This document shows, piece by piece, positions 45,860 through 57,800 of a stretch of DNA of 64,000 nucleotides. Source of the stretch: Delia radicum (lineage: Eukaryota > Arthropoda > Insecta > Diptera > Anthomyiidae). The notes below the pieces were generated by a model, which saw only the letters and a program-made list of their open reading frames with translations, did no database searches and was not told the DNA's origin. The stretch's first letter is position 1; each line of letters begins with the position of its first letter. A program made the translations under genes and the position numbers. The DNA lies in contig CM037853.1 of NCBI GenBank assembly GCA_021234595.1, positions 22,001,809 through 22,065,808 of the forward strand, written 5' to 3'.

Positions 45860-48856
45860 TCAGTCTTTCTTAATAATATTTTCAATACTAAATGCAGTAG
45901 AAGTTTTATTATGCCCATTACAACTGGAATTTAAATCAGGACTACTACAGCAATTATTCTCTTTCTTTATGCTCGCCTTTGTTACTGATGAACAAGTCGG
46001 TGTGAAGGCGCTTGGTGATTGGGTTAGCATACGGTCACTAGAACAACTACTATTTGATAGAGTATCACCGGAAAAGTCTAAAGATTCGATATCAGCATAA
46101 GATGCAGTTGAACCATTCAACGAAGGAGGAGCAGCAGGTAATAAAGACATAGTGGAGGAGGAAGATTGTGCATTCTTAAATTCATCTGGGGGTTGTGACG
46201 ATTGTGACGAAGATGATGGATGATTTGAAGATTGCAGTGAAGAATTACCAAAAAGTATATTGAATGGTGCTATGGAAGCTAAATACTGACGATGCATTTC
46301 AGTAATACGATCACTATAGTTTAAACACAAATTATTGGAATTAATATTAAACATTGAATCCATATTTGAAGATATTTCTCCATTCAGTGATTGATCACTA
46401 AGAGCTGCTTCAGAGGCCTGTAAGAAAAGGAGCACAATAAAAAAGATAAATATTTTATTTGTATATCTATATTTCAGTTACCTTAAAAGATTCCCCTAGT
46501 AGGGTGCCAGTTTTTAAACACTGCCTTTGCCTTCTTGTTCTTCGCCGTCTATAATTTCCCTGTTCAAACATATCATTTGCCGACGCATCCAACATCCAAT
46601 AGCTTCCTTTGCCAGCACTATCATTATCCTCTATGGTATTTTTATCTCGTGCTACTTTTACAAAACAATCATTCAGCGAAAGATTGTGTCGTATGGAATT
46701 TTGCCAACCTTGTTTATTTTCACGATAATAAGGAAATCTATAAGAAAATAACATAAATTCAATTATTTAAATAAAAAATGTCAAAGATTTTTGTGTTTTT
46801 AAAAATTGCTTATAATTGCAAATATAAATATACCTGTCGATTTATGATAAAAATGTTGCTATACATTCTCAAAACTTAAATCGATTAAAAAAAAAACTAA
46901 ACATTTTGAAAACTGTGATGACAGAACTTTGGTTTGCTTAACAAAAATTCAATAGTCACAATCGCAACTAACTAATTCTGTTCTCAGGGTGCACAACAAA
47001 GAGTTTCAATCTATCCTCTGACGACGACGGACTGTAGAGTAACTGTCTAGCCATATCGTTAAGCTTATCAAAATGCAAAAAAAAGGACGACCAAGATTTT
47101 GATTAAACGACTCAGATCAAAATACATTATTACATTTTCCGGTATAAAGATTATGCCCCAAAATGTTTTCCCAAAAATTGTTATACTCTAAGGCAGACAC
47201 ATTTCTCATAAAGTTTGTTCTGTCTGTTGTATGTAATGTCACGGTTTGAGTTAAGTCAATTATCGTTATTATCCGCAATAGATTGTATCTGGGTACGCAG
47301 AATATTCTTAAAAAGTAGTGATGTCGGATCTGAAGGCATAAAAAAGGGTGATACACGCAGTTGTTGGTCATTTGTCTGGTAATTATATATACAGTGACAT
47401 GTCAATATGTTCGTATTGTTCACATGATCCTGCTATGGACCATAACGGTAATGGCTATTGGGAAAGGCTCTTCGGGGAGTTTCGTGGTGGCTGTGGTTAT
47501 GCCTAAGCAGGAAAAACACTTCGGTGTTCGGTGTGGAGTTGCACTCTCAACCGGGTGCTGTGACCCAAAGATCAAGCAGAGCTTTAGATGGGCCTCGACC
47601 TCACCAGTGGGTGGTTGATATGTCCGAATCAACATACTCCAGAACTGGAACCCAAACTGGATGCTCAGTGTCCAGCATGAAAGGGGCGTTGGTTGGACGC
47701 CTGTATTCAACTAGTGTTTGAATACACCATGGAGTTGAGCCAAACGGCAGTCATCCACGTTAATCAAAACACATTTGTGCAAAATTTATTTTGAAAATTA
47801 TGGCTCTGTTCGAAATACGGGAATATTGCGAATTTTGTTAAGCGATGAAGTCAGAAGTCATATTTAAAATATAATGCCAGAAAATTATCTTTCGAATAAA
47901 GAAAATTTCATGTCAATTTAAAAAAATTCATCTTTGTTTTATTCCATTTCAAAGTTCTATACCTCTATAAAAAACACCCTTTATTATATTTTGGACTTGA
48001 GGGAGAACAATATTATAATATTTAAAACATAATTTTAATTTAAAGAAAATATGAAAAAAATCATTAAATGTGCAAAAAATATGCACTTAAAACACAAATA
48101 TGTAAAATATGCATTTCTGGGCTACTGATTACAAACATACATTAGCATGAAAGTCACTGCTCTGGCATTTAATAAACGGTTGAGTAAAATTTTTTTTTGT
48201 TAAGCCAACATACATACATTTTATTTTGGGTGTAATATTTCTAAATAATTTTTTTTTAAATAATTTTGTTTTTTTTTACTGCTGTCGTACCAACCAATCT
48301 AATGGTTCGGTTGTAGGTACCAAATTTGTTGGTGGTTATTACCAAATTTCTGTTGAGGCAGTCAAAATTCCTTTGTCGTCGCAAAATTTCGATGCTTTCA
48401 ATCGAATGATTGTTCTGGCGCGGATCCAAGAGGGACGAGGGCGATATATCCCCCCAAACCGATTAAAAATTAAAAAATAGTATCGACAAATATAACTAAA
48501 AATAACTAGGTGTCAAATTTTATAACATGGTTACGTTAAAAGGGTTTGCACATTAAACATATTTTTGGTTGCCCTAGACCAGAGCTGGAAAAACAATGGC
48601 ATGTGTTCCAGTTGTGAAACGCAAAGTTTTGCTATAGATTTTCAAAAATACATGAATAAATATTCAAAAATCAATAAAATGAATTATCAGAACTTTAAAC
48701 GTTCGCTACAAACGTCGTCCTTTAAGAGATATTGGCGAGATACATGAAAAAAATGCGAATAACCCTAAGAGTTTCTTTTTATAAATAAGTGCATCTCTTT
48801 TCCGAAGAAAAAGTCATGTCATACAAAAAAAATGTTAAAAATATTTTTTAAGTTCC

Positions 48857-48897
<41 letters not shown>

Positions 48898-51800
48898 CAC
48901 AGCGCATACTCTAGAGACATTTATTCGTTCCACCGCATAGTTTAGGGACATTTGCTTACTTTGGGGACTGTCCGCAAAGTTTTCGCGCCTTCTTATAAAG
49001 GGTGGTTAAATTGTAAGGGCCGATGTTGAATGTGAACCACACCTAAACGCCAAGTTTTTTTCCGAATTTTATTTGACATTTCTCTATTTCAGACTTACTC
49101 AATTTGAACCATGGAGAGATACACAATCCAACAACGTGTTAAAGTTATCGAGACTTATTATGAAAATGGGCGTTCAAATCAAAATGCATATCGTGCACTT
49201 CGTGATTTTTTTGGTCAATTTGATCGTCCAAATGTGCGTACAATCGCAAAAATCGTGGAAAAATTCGAGCAAACCGGATCTGTAGAAGATGTGAGAACAC
49301 CAGTGCATGCTCGTACAGCTCGTACTGCAGAAAATATTGCTGCTGTTCGCGATAGTGTGGCTGAAGAGCCGTCCACCTCAACTCGTCGTCGTGCCCAACA
49401 ATTGCACCTCTCACGCTCGTCGTTGATGAACATTATGCATAAAGACTTGTATTTACACGCTTACAAGGTGCAATTGGCTCAAGAACTAAAGCCTCTTGAC
49501 CATTCCAAACGTCGTGAATGGGCAGAATGGTGGCAAGAAATGGCAACAGTGGATGATCAATTTTCGAAGAAAATCATCTTCAGTGATGAGGCACATTTTC
49601 ACCTCAGTGGATTCGTCAATAAACAGAATTGCCGCATTTGGGCGAATGAGAATCCAAGAGTGATTGTCGAAAAACCAATGCACCCACAAAGAGTGACTGT
49701 TTGGTGCGGTTTATGGGCTGGCGGCATCTTCGGGCCGTATTTTTACCAAATGAGGCCGGTCAGGCAGGTGTTCGCTATCGTGAGATGATAACGAACTTTT
49801 TATGGCCCGAATTGGAAGATATGGATGAGGACGATATGTGGTTTCAGCAGGACGGTGCCATTTGCCACACAGCTAACGAAACAATGGCTCTTTTGCGCAA
49901 CAAATTCAATGGCCGTGTTATCTCACGTAATGGCGATGTCAATTGGCCGCCAAGATCATGTGATTTGACACCGTTGGACTTTTTTCTTTGGGGTTATTTG
50001 AAAGAAAAGGTGTACGTCGATAAGCCAGCAACAATTCAACAGCTAAAGGATGAGATAATTCGGCACATTAACGGCATAGAACCTCCATTATGCCTCAGCG
50101 TCATCGAAAATTTGGACCATCGGATGGAGGTGTGCCGCCGTGGTCGCGGCGCCCATTTGGCCGATATTTTGATCCATACATAATTGAGTAATACCAATAT
50201 ATCATAATAAAATAAAATTACAATAATTTCCTAAATAGTTTGTGTTTTATTCAAAATCAACATCGGCCCTTGAAATTTAACCACCCTTTACATGTAGCGT
50301 ATAAGATGAGGACAGTTATATATATATATATATATATATTTATATGTATGCACACCGCATAGTCTAGAGACATTTATTCGTTCCCCCGCATAGTTTAGGG
50401 ACATTTGCTTACTTTGGGGACTGTCCCCAAAATTTTCGCGCCTTTTCATACATCTAGTGTTTAAGATGAGGACAATTTTGTCTATACACCGCATATTTCG
50501 GCGACAATTTTGGGCGTGTCCCTGAAGTATGCGCTGTGCATACATATATATATATATATATGTATGCACAGCGCAAACTTTAGGGACACGCCCAAAATTG
50601 TCGCTGAAATATGCGGTGTATAGAATAAATTGTCCTCATCTCATACGCTAGATGTACGAAAAGGCGCGAAAACTTTGGGGACAGTCCCCAAAGTAAGCAA
50701 GTGTCCCTAAACCATGCGGGGGAACGAATAAATGTCTCTAGACTATGCGCTGTGCATACATATATATATATGTATGCACAGCGCATACTTTAGGGACACG
50801 CCCAAAATTGTCGCCGGAATATGCGGTGTATGGAAAAAATTGTCCTCATCTAATACGCTAGATGTACAATATACAATATGTGCACAGCGCATACTTTAGG
50901 GACACGGCCAAAATTGTACCCGAAAAATGCGGTGTATCGAACCAACTGTCCTCATCTTATACGCTACATGTATGAAAAGGCGCGAAAACTTTGCCGACAG
51001 TCCCCAAAATAAGTAAATGTCCCTAATATTTAAACATTGCAAATATTATTGCAGTTTTTGTGACTTTCGTCATAATGGGGTAAATTGGAACGTGTGTTTG
51101 GGATAATATATTACATGCAATTTAAACAATTTTAACGATTCTTCATGTTTTTGTATGACATGGATTGTAAATTACTAATTTATTTTTACATTACGCCGCG
51201 AAACTACAATAAAAAAGCAACGAAGCCTATCTTGAAGTATGTTTTAGTAGATACTGGATATCAAACTTAAAGAATGGACGGCGCTTCAAATGTTTCCGCT
51301 AAAAAAAAATCATGCTACCACACCACCTATTAAAAAACCAAGGCTGTCATCATCTTCCCCAGTTTATTTGGAAATACATTTTTGTATAATTTTTTTCAAT
51401 GAAATGTCCCTTGAAATTAAATTCTAAAAATTCAGTGAACTGCAAACACATGCAAGAGGGCTGCTTATTTAAAATGTGCTAACATAAAGGCCTGCTTTTA
51501 TATCTGCATTCATTACAGCTCAGAATATTCAGACGAAAATTAAAAACTTTCTTTATGTTAAATATATAATTATATTTTGTAGTTTTATTTCTCTCCGTTA
51601 CTTTTTTTCTATTTCAGTTATCTCGTTAATTATTATCTAATACACCACAACGTCTCAAATTACCTTACCTTTCCGTCATTGAAAAATTCGCAAAAAAAAT
51701 CCAACTAACGAATAATTTAGTTGTGTCCTTTTGGTTATGATGTGAGCAGAATTATTAAAGTTTAAGATCATTTGGTTTTTGTTTAACAAAAACCCGTGCA

Positions 51801-54800
51801 ATGTTTATTTATTAATTTAAAAACTCTTTATCCGCTAATTTAATGCAGACTCTATCTACTGACAGGTTTTTGGGTTAAGAAGCTACACCACTAACCTCTC
51901 TTTGGAATGGATCTATTCAAAAACTAGACAAAAATAGAAGTAGGTGCTTTTTAGGCGCAAAAAAATAACTAGTCCCAAATCACCCCACCTTCACCTACTT
52001 ATAAATCAGAGCTGTTAAATTAGGATTACGATTAGTAATCAATTAGATTACATTTTAAAAAGAATGGTATAGAGTACATAATTCTCTTTTGAACAATTCC
52101 TGATTGTTAATTAATTATGATTACAAATAATCCAAAAATAATCAAGATTAATTAGGATTACGAGAAAATAATCAAAAGTAATCAAACAAATAATTGACTA
52201 CATTCACGGATTATTTTTGATTATTTTAGATTATTTTTTGAAGAAAGCAAATTCAGAGTATGGTTGCAACATCTTTAATGTGCAGGCAACAACCTTTCAT
52301 CATGAAAGGCTGGCATTTCGTCATTAATTTAATCTTCGAAAAAGTCATTTCCCACACCGAAATCTCTGAACGCTTTTACAAAATTTGAACCGTTGTCCGT
52401 AATGGTCAAAACAATGTTTAAGCTGTTCAAACCAAAGGCAGTGTGGATTTCAGTAATGCTCTGCGCAATATTTTTCGCGGTGTGTGCTCCACAAATTCTT
52501 CTACATGCCAAAGCTGCCGATTTGCGTTCGAAAATGTCTGTAAGCCAATGATACATATATCCGAGGAATACAAAAATATTTAGAGTAAACCATGCTCTTT
52601 GCCTGCACATCACCTTCATACCTATACTTTGAAAAATATCTATAAAGGATTTCTTTTCCAGAATGGAAAAAGGCAATGAACAATCAATCATTGCATGTAA
52701 CAGTCGAACATCGAACCCAGATTGCGTGTTACCGCCAAAAGGGCTACCTGTTTTAGAATTTTTGTATGTTTTAAAAAGTTCACTATGCTTGACTTGCAAA
52801 TGTTTGATGAAATTTGAAGTCACTTCACCGCTTCCTCTTATCACTCAATGAACACACTTAGCACAAGTTGTCTTATCGGAAATCTAACAATAGAAATTAT
52901 AAATACATGGTATGCTTTCATTTAAAAACTTTAAAACTAACGTTTTCTATTTCTGTGTAAAATTCTTCTTTGAAAATTATTTTTCGTGAATTCACACAGA
53001 CTTTTTTTAGGGCCGGTTCTGATTCCTCACTTAATGAGCAACTGACATTAAATACTGATAGAATTTCATGTAGAAAAATGTATTTGTGACAGTATTGCCA
53101 TAATTTCGCAAAATAAAAAAAAAATAATTAAAACAATCAAAAGTAATCTTTGAAAGTAGTCTAATTATTTTTTGATTACTTTTTGAATATTTTTTGATTA
53201 TTTTCTCGTAATTTTTATTAATCTTGATTATTTTTGAATTATCTGTAATCGTAAACAATTTAGTAATAGTGCGAATCTGATAAAAATCTTAATATAATCA
53301 TTACTTCAAATTTCAAAAAAAAAAAATAATCTAATTACTAATTATAACGATTAGTAATCATTACTTAACAGCTATGTTATTTTTTTTTATTTTATTAATT
53401 AATAATCATATAATTACAAATTATATACTATTACCCTAACCGATCACTAGCTTCTATGGCCTTCGGCGCGTTGTAGCTAAAACAGACCAGTACCTCTGGT
53501 GGGAATCGAACCCACGACCCCCGCACTGATAAGCCAGCACGCTACCAACTAGCCTACCGGGGCGAACAGCTCTGTTATAAATCCACATTTCGTAACCAAT
53601 TTTTTAACTACTTATTATTTAGAATCTAATAACTATTTATTTTTACTTTTTTTTTGAAAGCGAGCTGGTAAGCATGAGTACTTACAAACACGTGCAAAAA
53701 AACTGAATAAATTTCCATTATTTCACTCAAATAACAAATTCGGCTGCCTCAACAGAATTTCCTCCAACCGAATTGATTCGGTTGTCACAACTGAATTCGG
53801 TTGTTGTAACCGAATTGGTTGTTGCCACAACGAGGTTGCAGCAACCAAAACGATTCGGAAATTTCAGAATTTTTATGAGAGTGTGGGTATAGAACGTTTT
53901 TACTGGGATGCAAATGAAGCATTAAGGGTACATGATGGGATTAAGTATTAAAATGTTTGTGCTAAACATTAAACTTGAAGATTACCAAGCATTAAGGGTA
54001 CATGATGGGATTAAGTATTAAAATGTTTATACTAAACATTAAACTTGAAGATTACCATTAGCGCGAATCAGAAATTTTTTTTATAATAATTTTTATTGTT
54101 TTGTGCTCTTGTGCTTTGATTTCACAGAAATCATGTTTTTTATGGTTACCGATTTAAAAGTTATGTTATTCATTTGAAAGTAAATACCAGTGAACCTCGG
54201 GAGCCAAAAAATTGCGACTCTATTTCAACTATATCACAGCGAAAAGGGTCTTCGAAAATGGACTTTATCAGTATTTTGCTAAAATTAAACATTTCTTTGT
54301 AAATTTTAATTTTTAAATGACTGTAACTATTTTGTTTTAAAAGATTTTAAAGTAATTTTTATTTTTAATAAAAATTATATCAAACTTGTATTAAAGACAA
54401 AGTACAGTCTAGTTTACTCCCCCTGTTTTTGTTTATAGACAAAACAAAAAAATAAAAAGGAGAAAAAAAACAAAAAAAGTGTATTGAATATCAAGTTTCC
54501 AATTTATACAAGTTTTCAATTTATTTTTTGATCAATGGTGATAATTTTTTACTTCGAGCTCATATATATATTAGTTCTCGTGTTGTGAGTAAACTAGTTT
54601 ATATGAATGTTTGATGTTTGGCATGGGATTATTACCGCTTTCAAAACGTGTTCTGATGATGGAAACCTAGAAAATTAACGAAATAGATCTATCAACACAT
54701 TCCTGAAAGGGTCAAATAATAAATTTGAAAACAAAAAAACTCTATAGATTATTTCTCAGGACAATAATAAATAAATATAGAGTATGGCCTCGAACTTGAA

Positions 54801-57800
54801 TAATTTTCATTTTCATTGCACAATTAAAGGTCGAAAAACATAATTTTTAAACGTCACTACATTGCTAGGTCTGTCAAAAAAACAGAGTAGTATTTGGAAG
54901 ATGACAAAGCCAATTGTGACAATTTTTTGTTGTTGTTTTTGTTTTTTCTTTGATATTTTAAATTTTGAATCTCGCTCCTAGACGAGGACAAGAAATTCTC
55001 ATTGAGTTTGTGATTTAACATAACAAATATCTCTAGAAATTCTAATAACAAAGTCCCCTGAAGATTTCCTTGGGCAGGAATGAAATCCGGATAGGGACAC
55101 GCCTACATCAGATTGCTTTTCACAATTTGTTAAATAAGTTTTGGGACTTTAGCACATTTAATTACTATAAATGCAATTAATGTTTATCCCGATGAAAATA
55201 AATTTAAATAATTTTTATTTTTAATAAAAATAAATTTTGTATAATTTTGAAGCTATTGCTGTTAGAAAAAGAAACTGAGTCGTTTAGAAGTTTAACATTT
55301 TTTTTCGAAATTTCCCGAAAATCTCCTACTTAATAGAGCATAACTCCTGCCCAACAAAAGCCAACAAACAAAATCTTGCACTCTTCTGTAGTTTCCGTCC
55401 GTGTGCGCCAGAAGAATTTTTCTGACCAAAGGTCAGATATTTTGTGCAAAATTTATGAATACAAAAGTTTTCCACTATGTGGTTAGGGTATAATGAGTTT
55501 GCCCTGATGTTTGTAACTACCAAAAATATTTGACCTATACCCATCTTTTATTATACGGATCGACTCAAAATCACTTTCTGCGTCGATTTAACGATGTCGG
55601 TCCGTTCGTCTGTGTGTTATGAATACAAAAGTTGGCCGTACCGGTGTATTTTTTTGCGTGAGTTTATTTCTTTTTTATACTGACAGAAAATGAAACGGTA
55701 GAGTTGACACAAGTTGTTATATACTTATAAAAAAAGTTGAGACATAATGCGCTTAATTGTTAAATTATATTAATGGGTAAAGTCTGCTTTATTTCGACAG
55801 GTACATTTACATAGGTATTTTTCAACAACAATAATAGTCGGAACTCAAGTATATAGCTTAAATACCTGACAAAATGGGGGAAAAAATTAAATAACAGGTA
55901 AATGGTAAAAAACTTCCCTATCTTAAACCAATATTACTTTTACTCGGGCTCTTTAAACAAAAAGTCAACATTAGGCCCTTGAGAACGTTAGGACTAAAAA
56001 GTTTACGGGATCCAAAGTTAGGCATTTTCTGACAAAATTTAATTTAAATTTTTAAAAAGTATTAGTTTTAAAATTAACTAAAAAATAAAAAAAAACCTTT
56101 TGTACTAAAATTCAACTAAAAATAAAAATGTATTTTAAACCCTCCATAACTTTTCTTATTATCAGTCGATATTTACGTTTTATAGCAAAAATTTAAGGCT
56201 TAAGTCCCACATACCAAACAAAAGAAACCGCATAACAAAATTCTAATCCAATCAAAAGTTATGGAATTTTGACCGCCTTCTCGTGAAATGCTCCACTGTG
56301 CGGCGTGAATTTTTATGACCTTAAAATTAAAAATTCCAAATTTTCAAAATAAAATCTATCATCAGTAATGGTCGTGAAATAAATTGTTTTAAAAAGGGTT
56401 TTAATAAATCCCATTCATTTACTTTAGAAGGATATTTTAAAAAACTACAACAAAACCAGTTTTCTTTTCGTATTTAACATGAAATTTGAGAAATTACTAT
56501 GTAAATTTCATGATAATGGAAATGGGATCAAGTACCAAGGAATTCGAAAGACCTATTTAAGAAAATTTTTAATACTTTCATACACTGCTTAAAGTAATAG
56601 AGGTTTAAATTTGTGAAACTATAAATTTTTAAATTAAAGGTCATCAAAATTACCCTTACAATAATAATTTGATCCGCGAATAATTGAGTTTGGTAGCCGG
56701 GAACGCTTGAGTAGTGATAAAACCTGTTTTGTGAAAACATAACAGAACAACAAAAATAAATAAAATGTTTATATTTGGTCTCCAATTTCAAAATATCTTT
56801 GAACTACACTCAAAAAAGTCTTTTAAGTCAGCAACATTTTTGCTTTAAGTATCAATACAGAAAAATCAGCAAAAATATTAGAAAATTTAGTAAAAATTTT
56901 GCTGAATTTAGCAAATTTTTTGCTAATATTAGCAATTTTTCTGTAAGCATCCTCCCTGCAAAAGTGATGCTAACTTCACATACTTTTTTATGAGTGTACA
57001 TTAAAAATTCAACTGAAGCTATATTAAAAATAGTTAAAAAACAAGTGTCATACACTGATAAAATTTTCTGCGTTGTATTAATGAAATCCATCAGTAATAC
57101 AATGATTTTTTTCATTAAAAAGTCAACAAAAAAAGTTTCTTTTAATTAATAAAATATTTTTCATTAATATAATTATAATGGAAAAAAATTCTTTTCCTGT
57201 TATATATTTTTTCACTTTTATTTTATTTTTCCGTTTTTTTACATCTCCCTGAAACAGGACTTGAACCCTCATCAACCACCAACATGTAAAGTGTACCGCG
57301 TTACCGATTGACCTAAATAACAAAAACAATATGATGAGCTTATTTACCTTTACTATTAAACATATTTTTCCAATAGCTGAAATCTGTGGAATCTGATTGA
57401 ACTAAAATTATTGCATTTTTTAAGGATCAAACAAAATATTTTATGAAAATTTCATTTAGTGAATGAATTTTTCATTAATTTAATGAACATTATTCATTAA
57501 ACCAAAGAATCCTACTTAATGAAAGACATTCATTAAACGTACAAAGGAAAATTCTATCAGTGCATGCAGTAAAGAAAATACTAGAACTAAACTCGACACG
57601 TCTTATTCGATTACTTTTTTGAGGTATTTGTTCACTAATTTTGTCCGTTGACCACCAAGAGAATATATATCGCACACCTAGTACAAAAGTGACTCAACTC
57701 AAAATTTTTCATTTTTCAGAAATCGAAAAAAAAAATATTTGCAACTTTATACCAATTGAAACATAAAGAAAGACATAACATAGCAACAGTTAACAACAAC

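Larger units (their letters stand above)
48890..51030. repeat. Cluster of MITE units with ATGTATGCACAGCGCATA ends in (TA)n
   Basis: Units of about 202 bp with TIR ATGTATGCACAGCGCATA. Complete ones are 50344-50545 and, inverted, 50560-50761; partial ones start at 48890, 50770 and about 50876. Each abuts a (TA)n tract, so they insert in or generate TA microsatellites. The first unit is split by the mariner element. Confidence 0.85.
52007..53574 (-). mobile_element. hAT element with partial transposase and a SINE in its right end
   Basis: Ends CAGAGCTGTTAA...; right end ...AACAGCTCTG. Perfect 8-bp duplication TTATAAAT at 51999-52006 and 53575-53582. Subterminal repeats of GATTACTAATC / TAATCAAAA type. 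A minus-strand transposase fragment lies inside. The right terminus was split by SINE copy 3, which duplicated AACAGCTxTGTTAT. Confidence 0.9.

Noticed and set aside
47361..47721. Overlapping 85-96 codon frames in the GC-richer block
   Set aside because: Open on both strands because of composition; no recognisable protein and no splice context.
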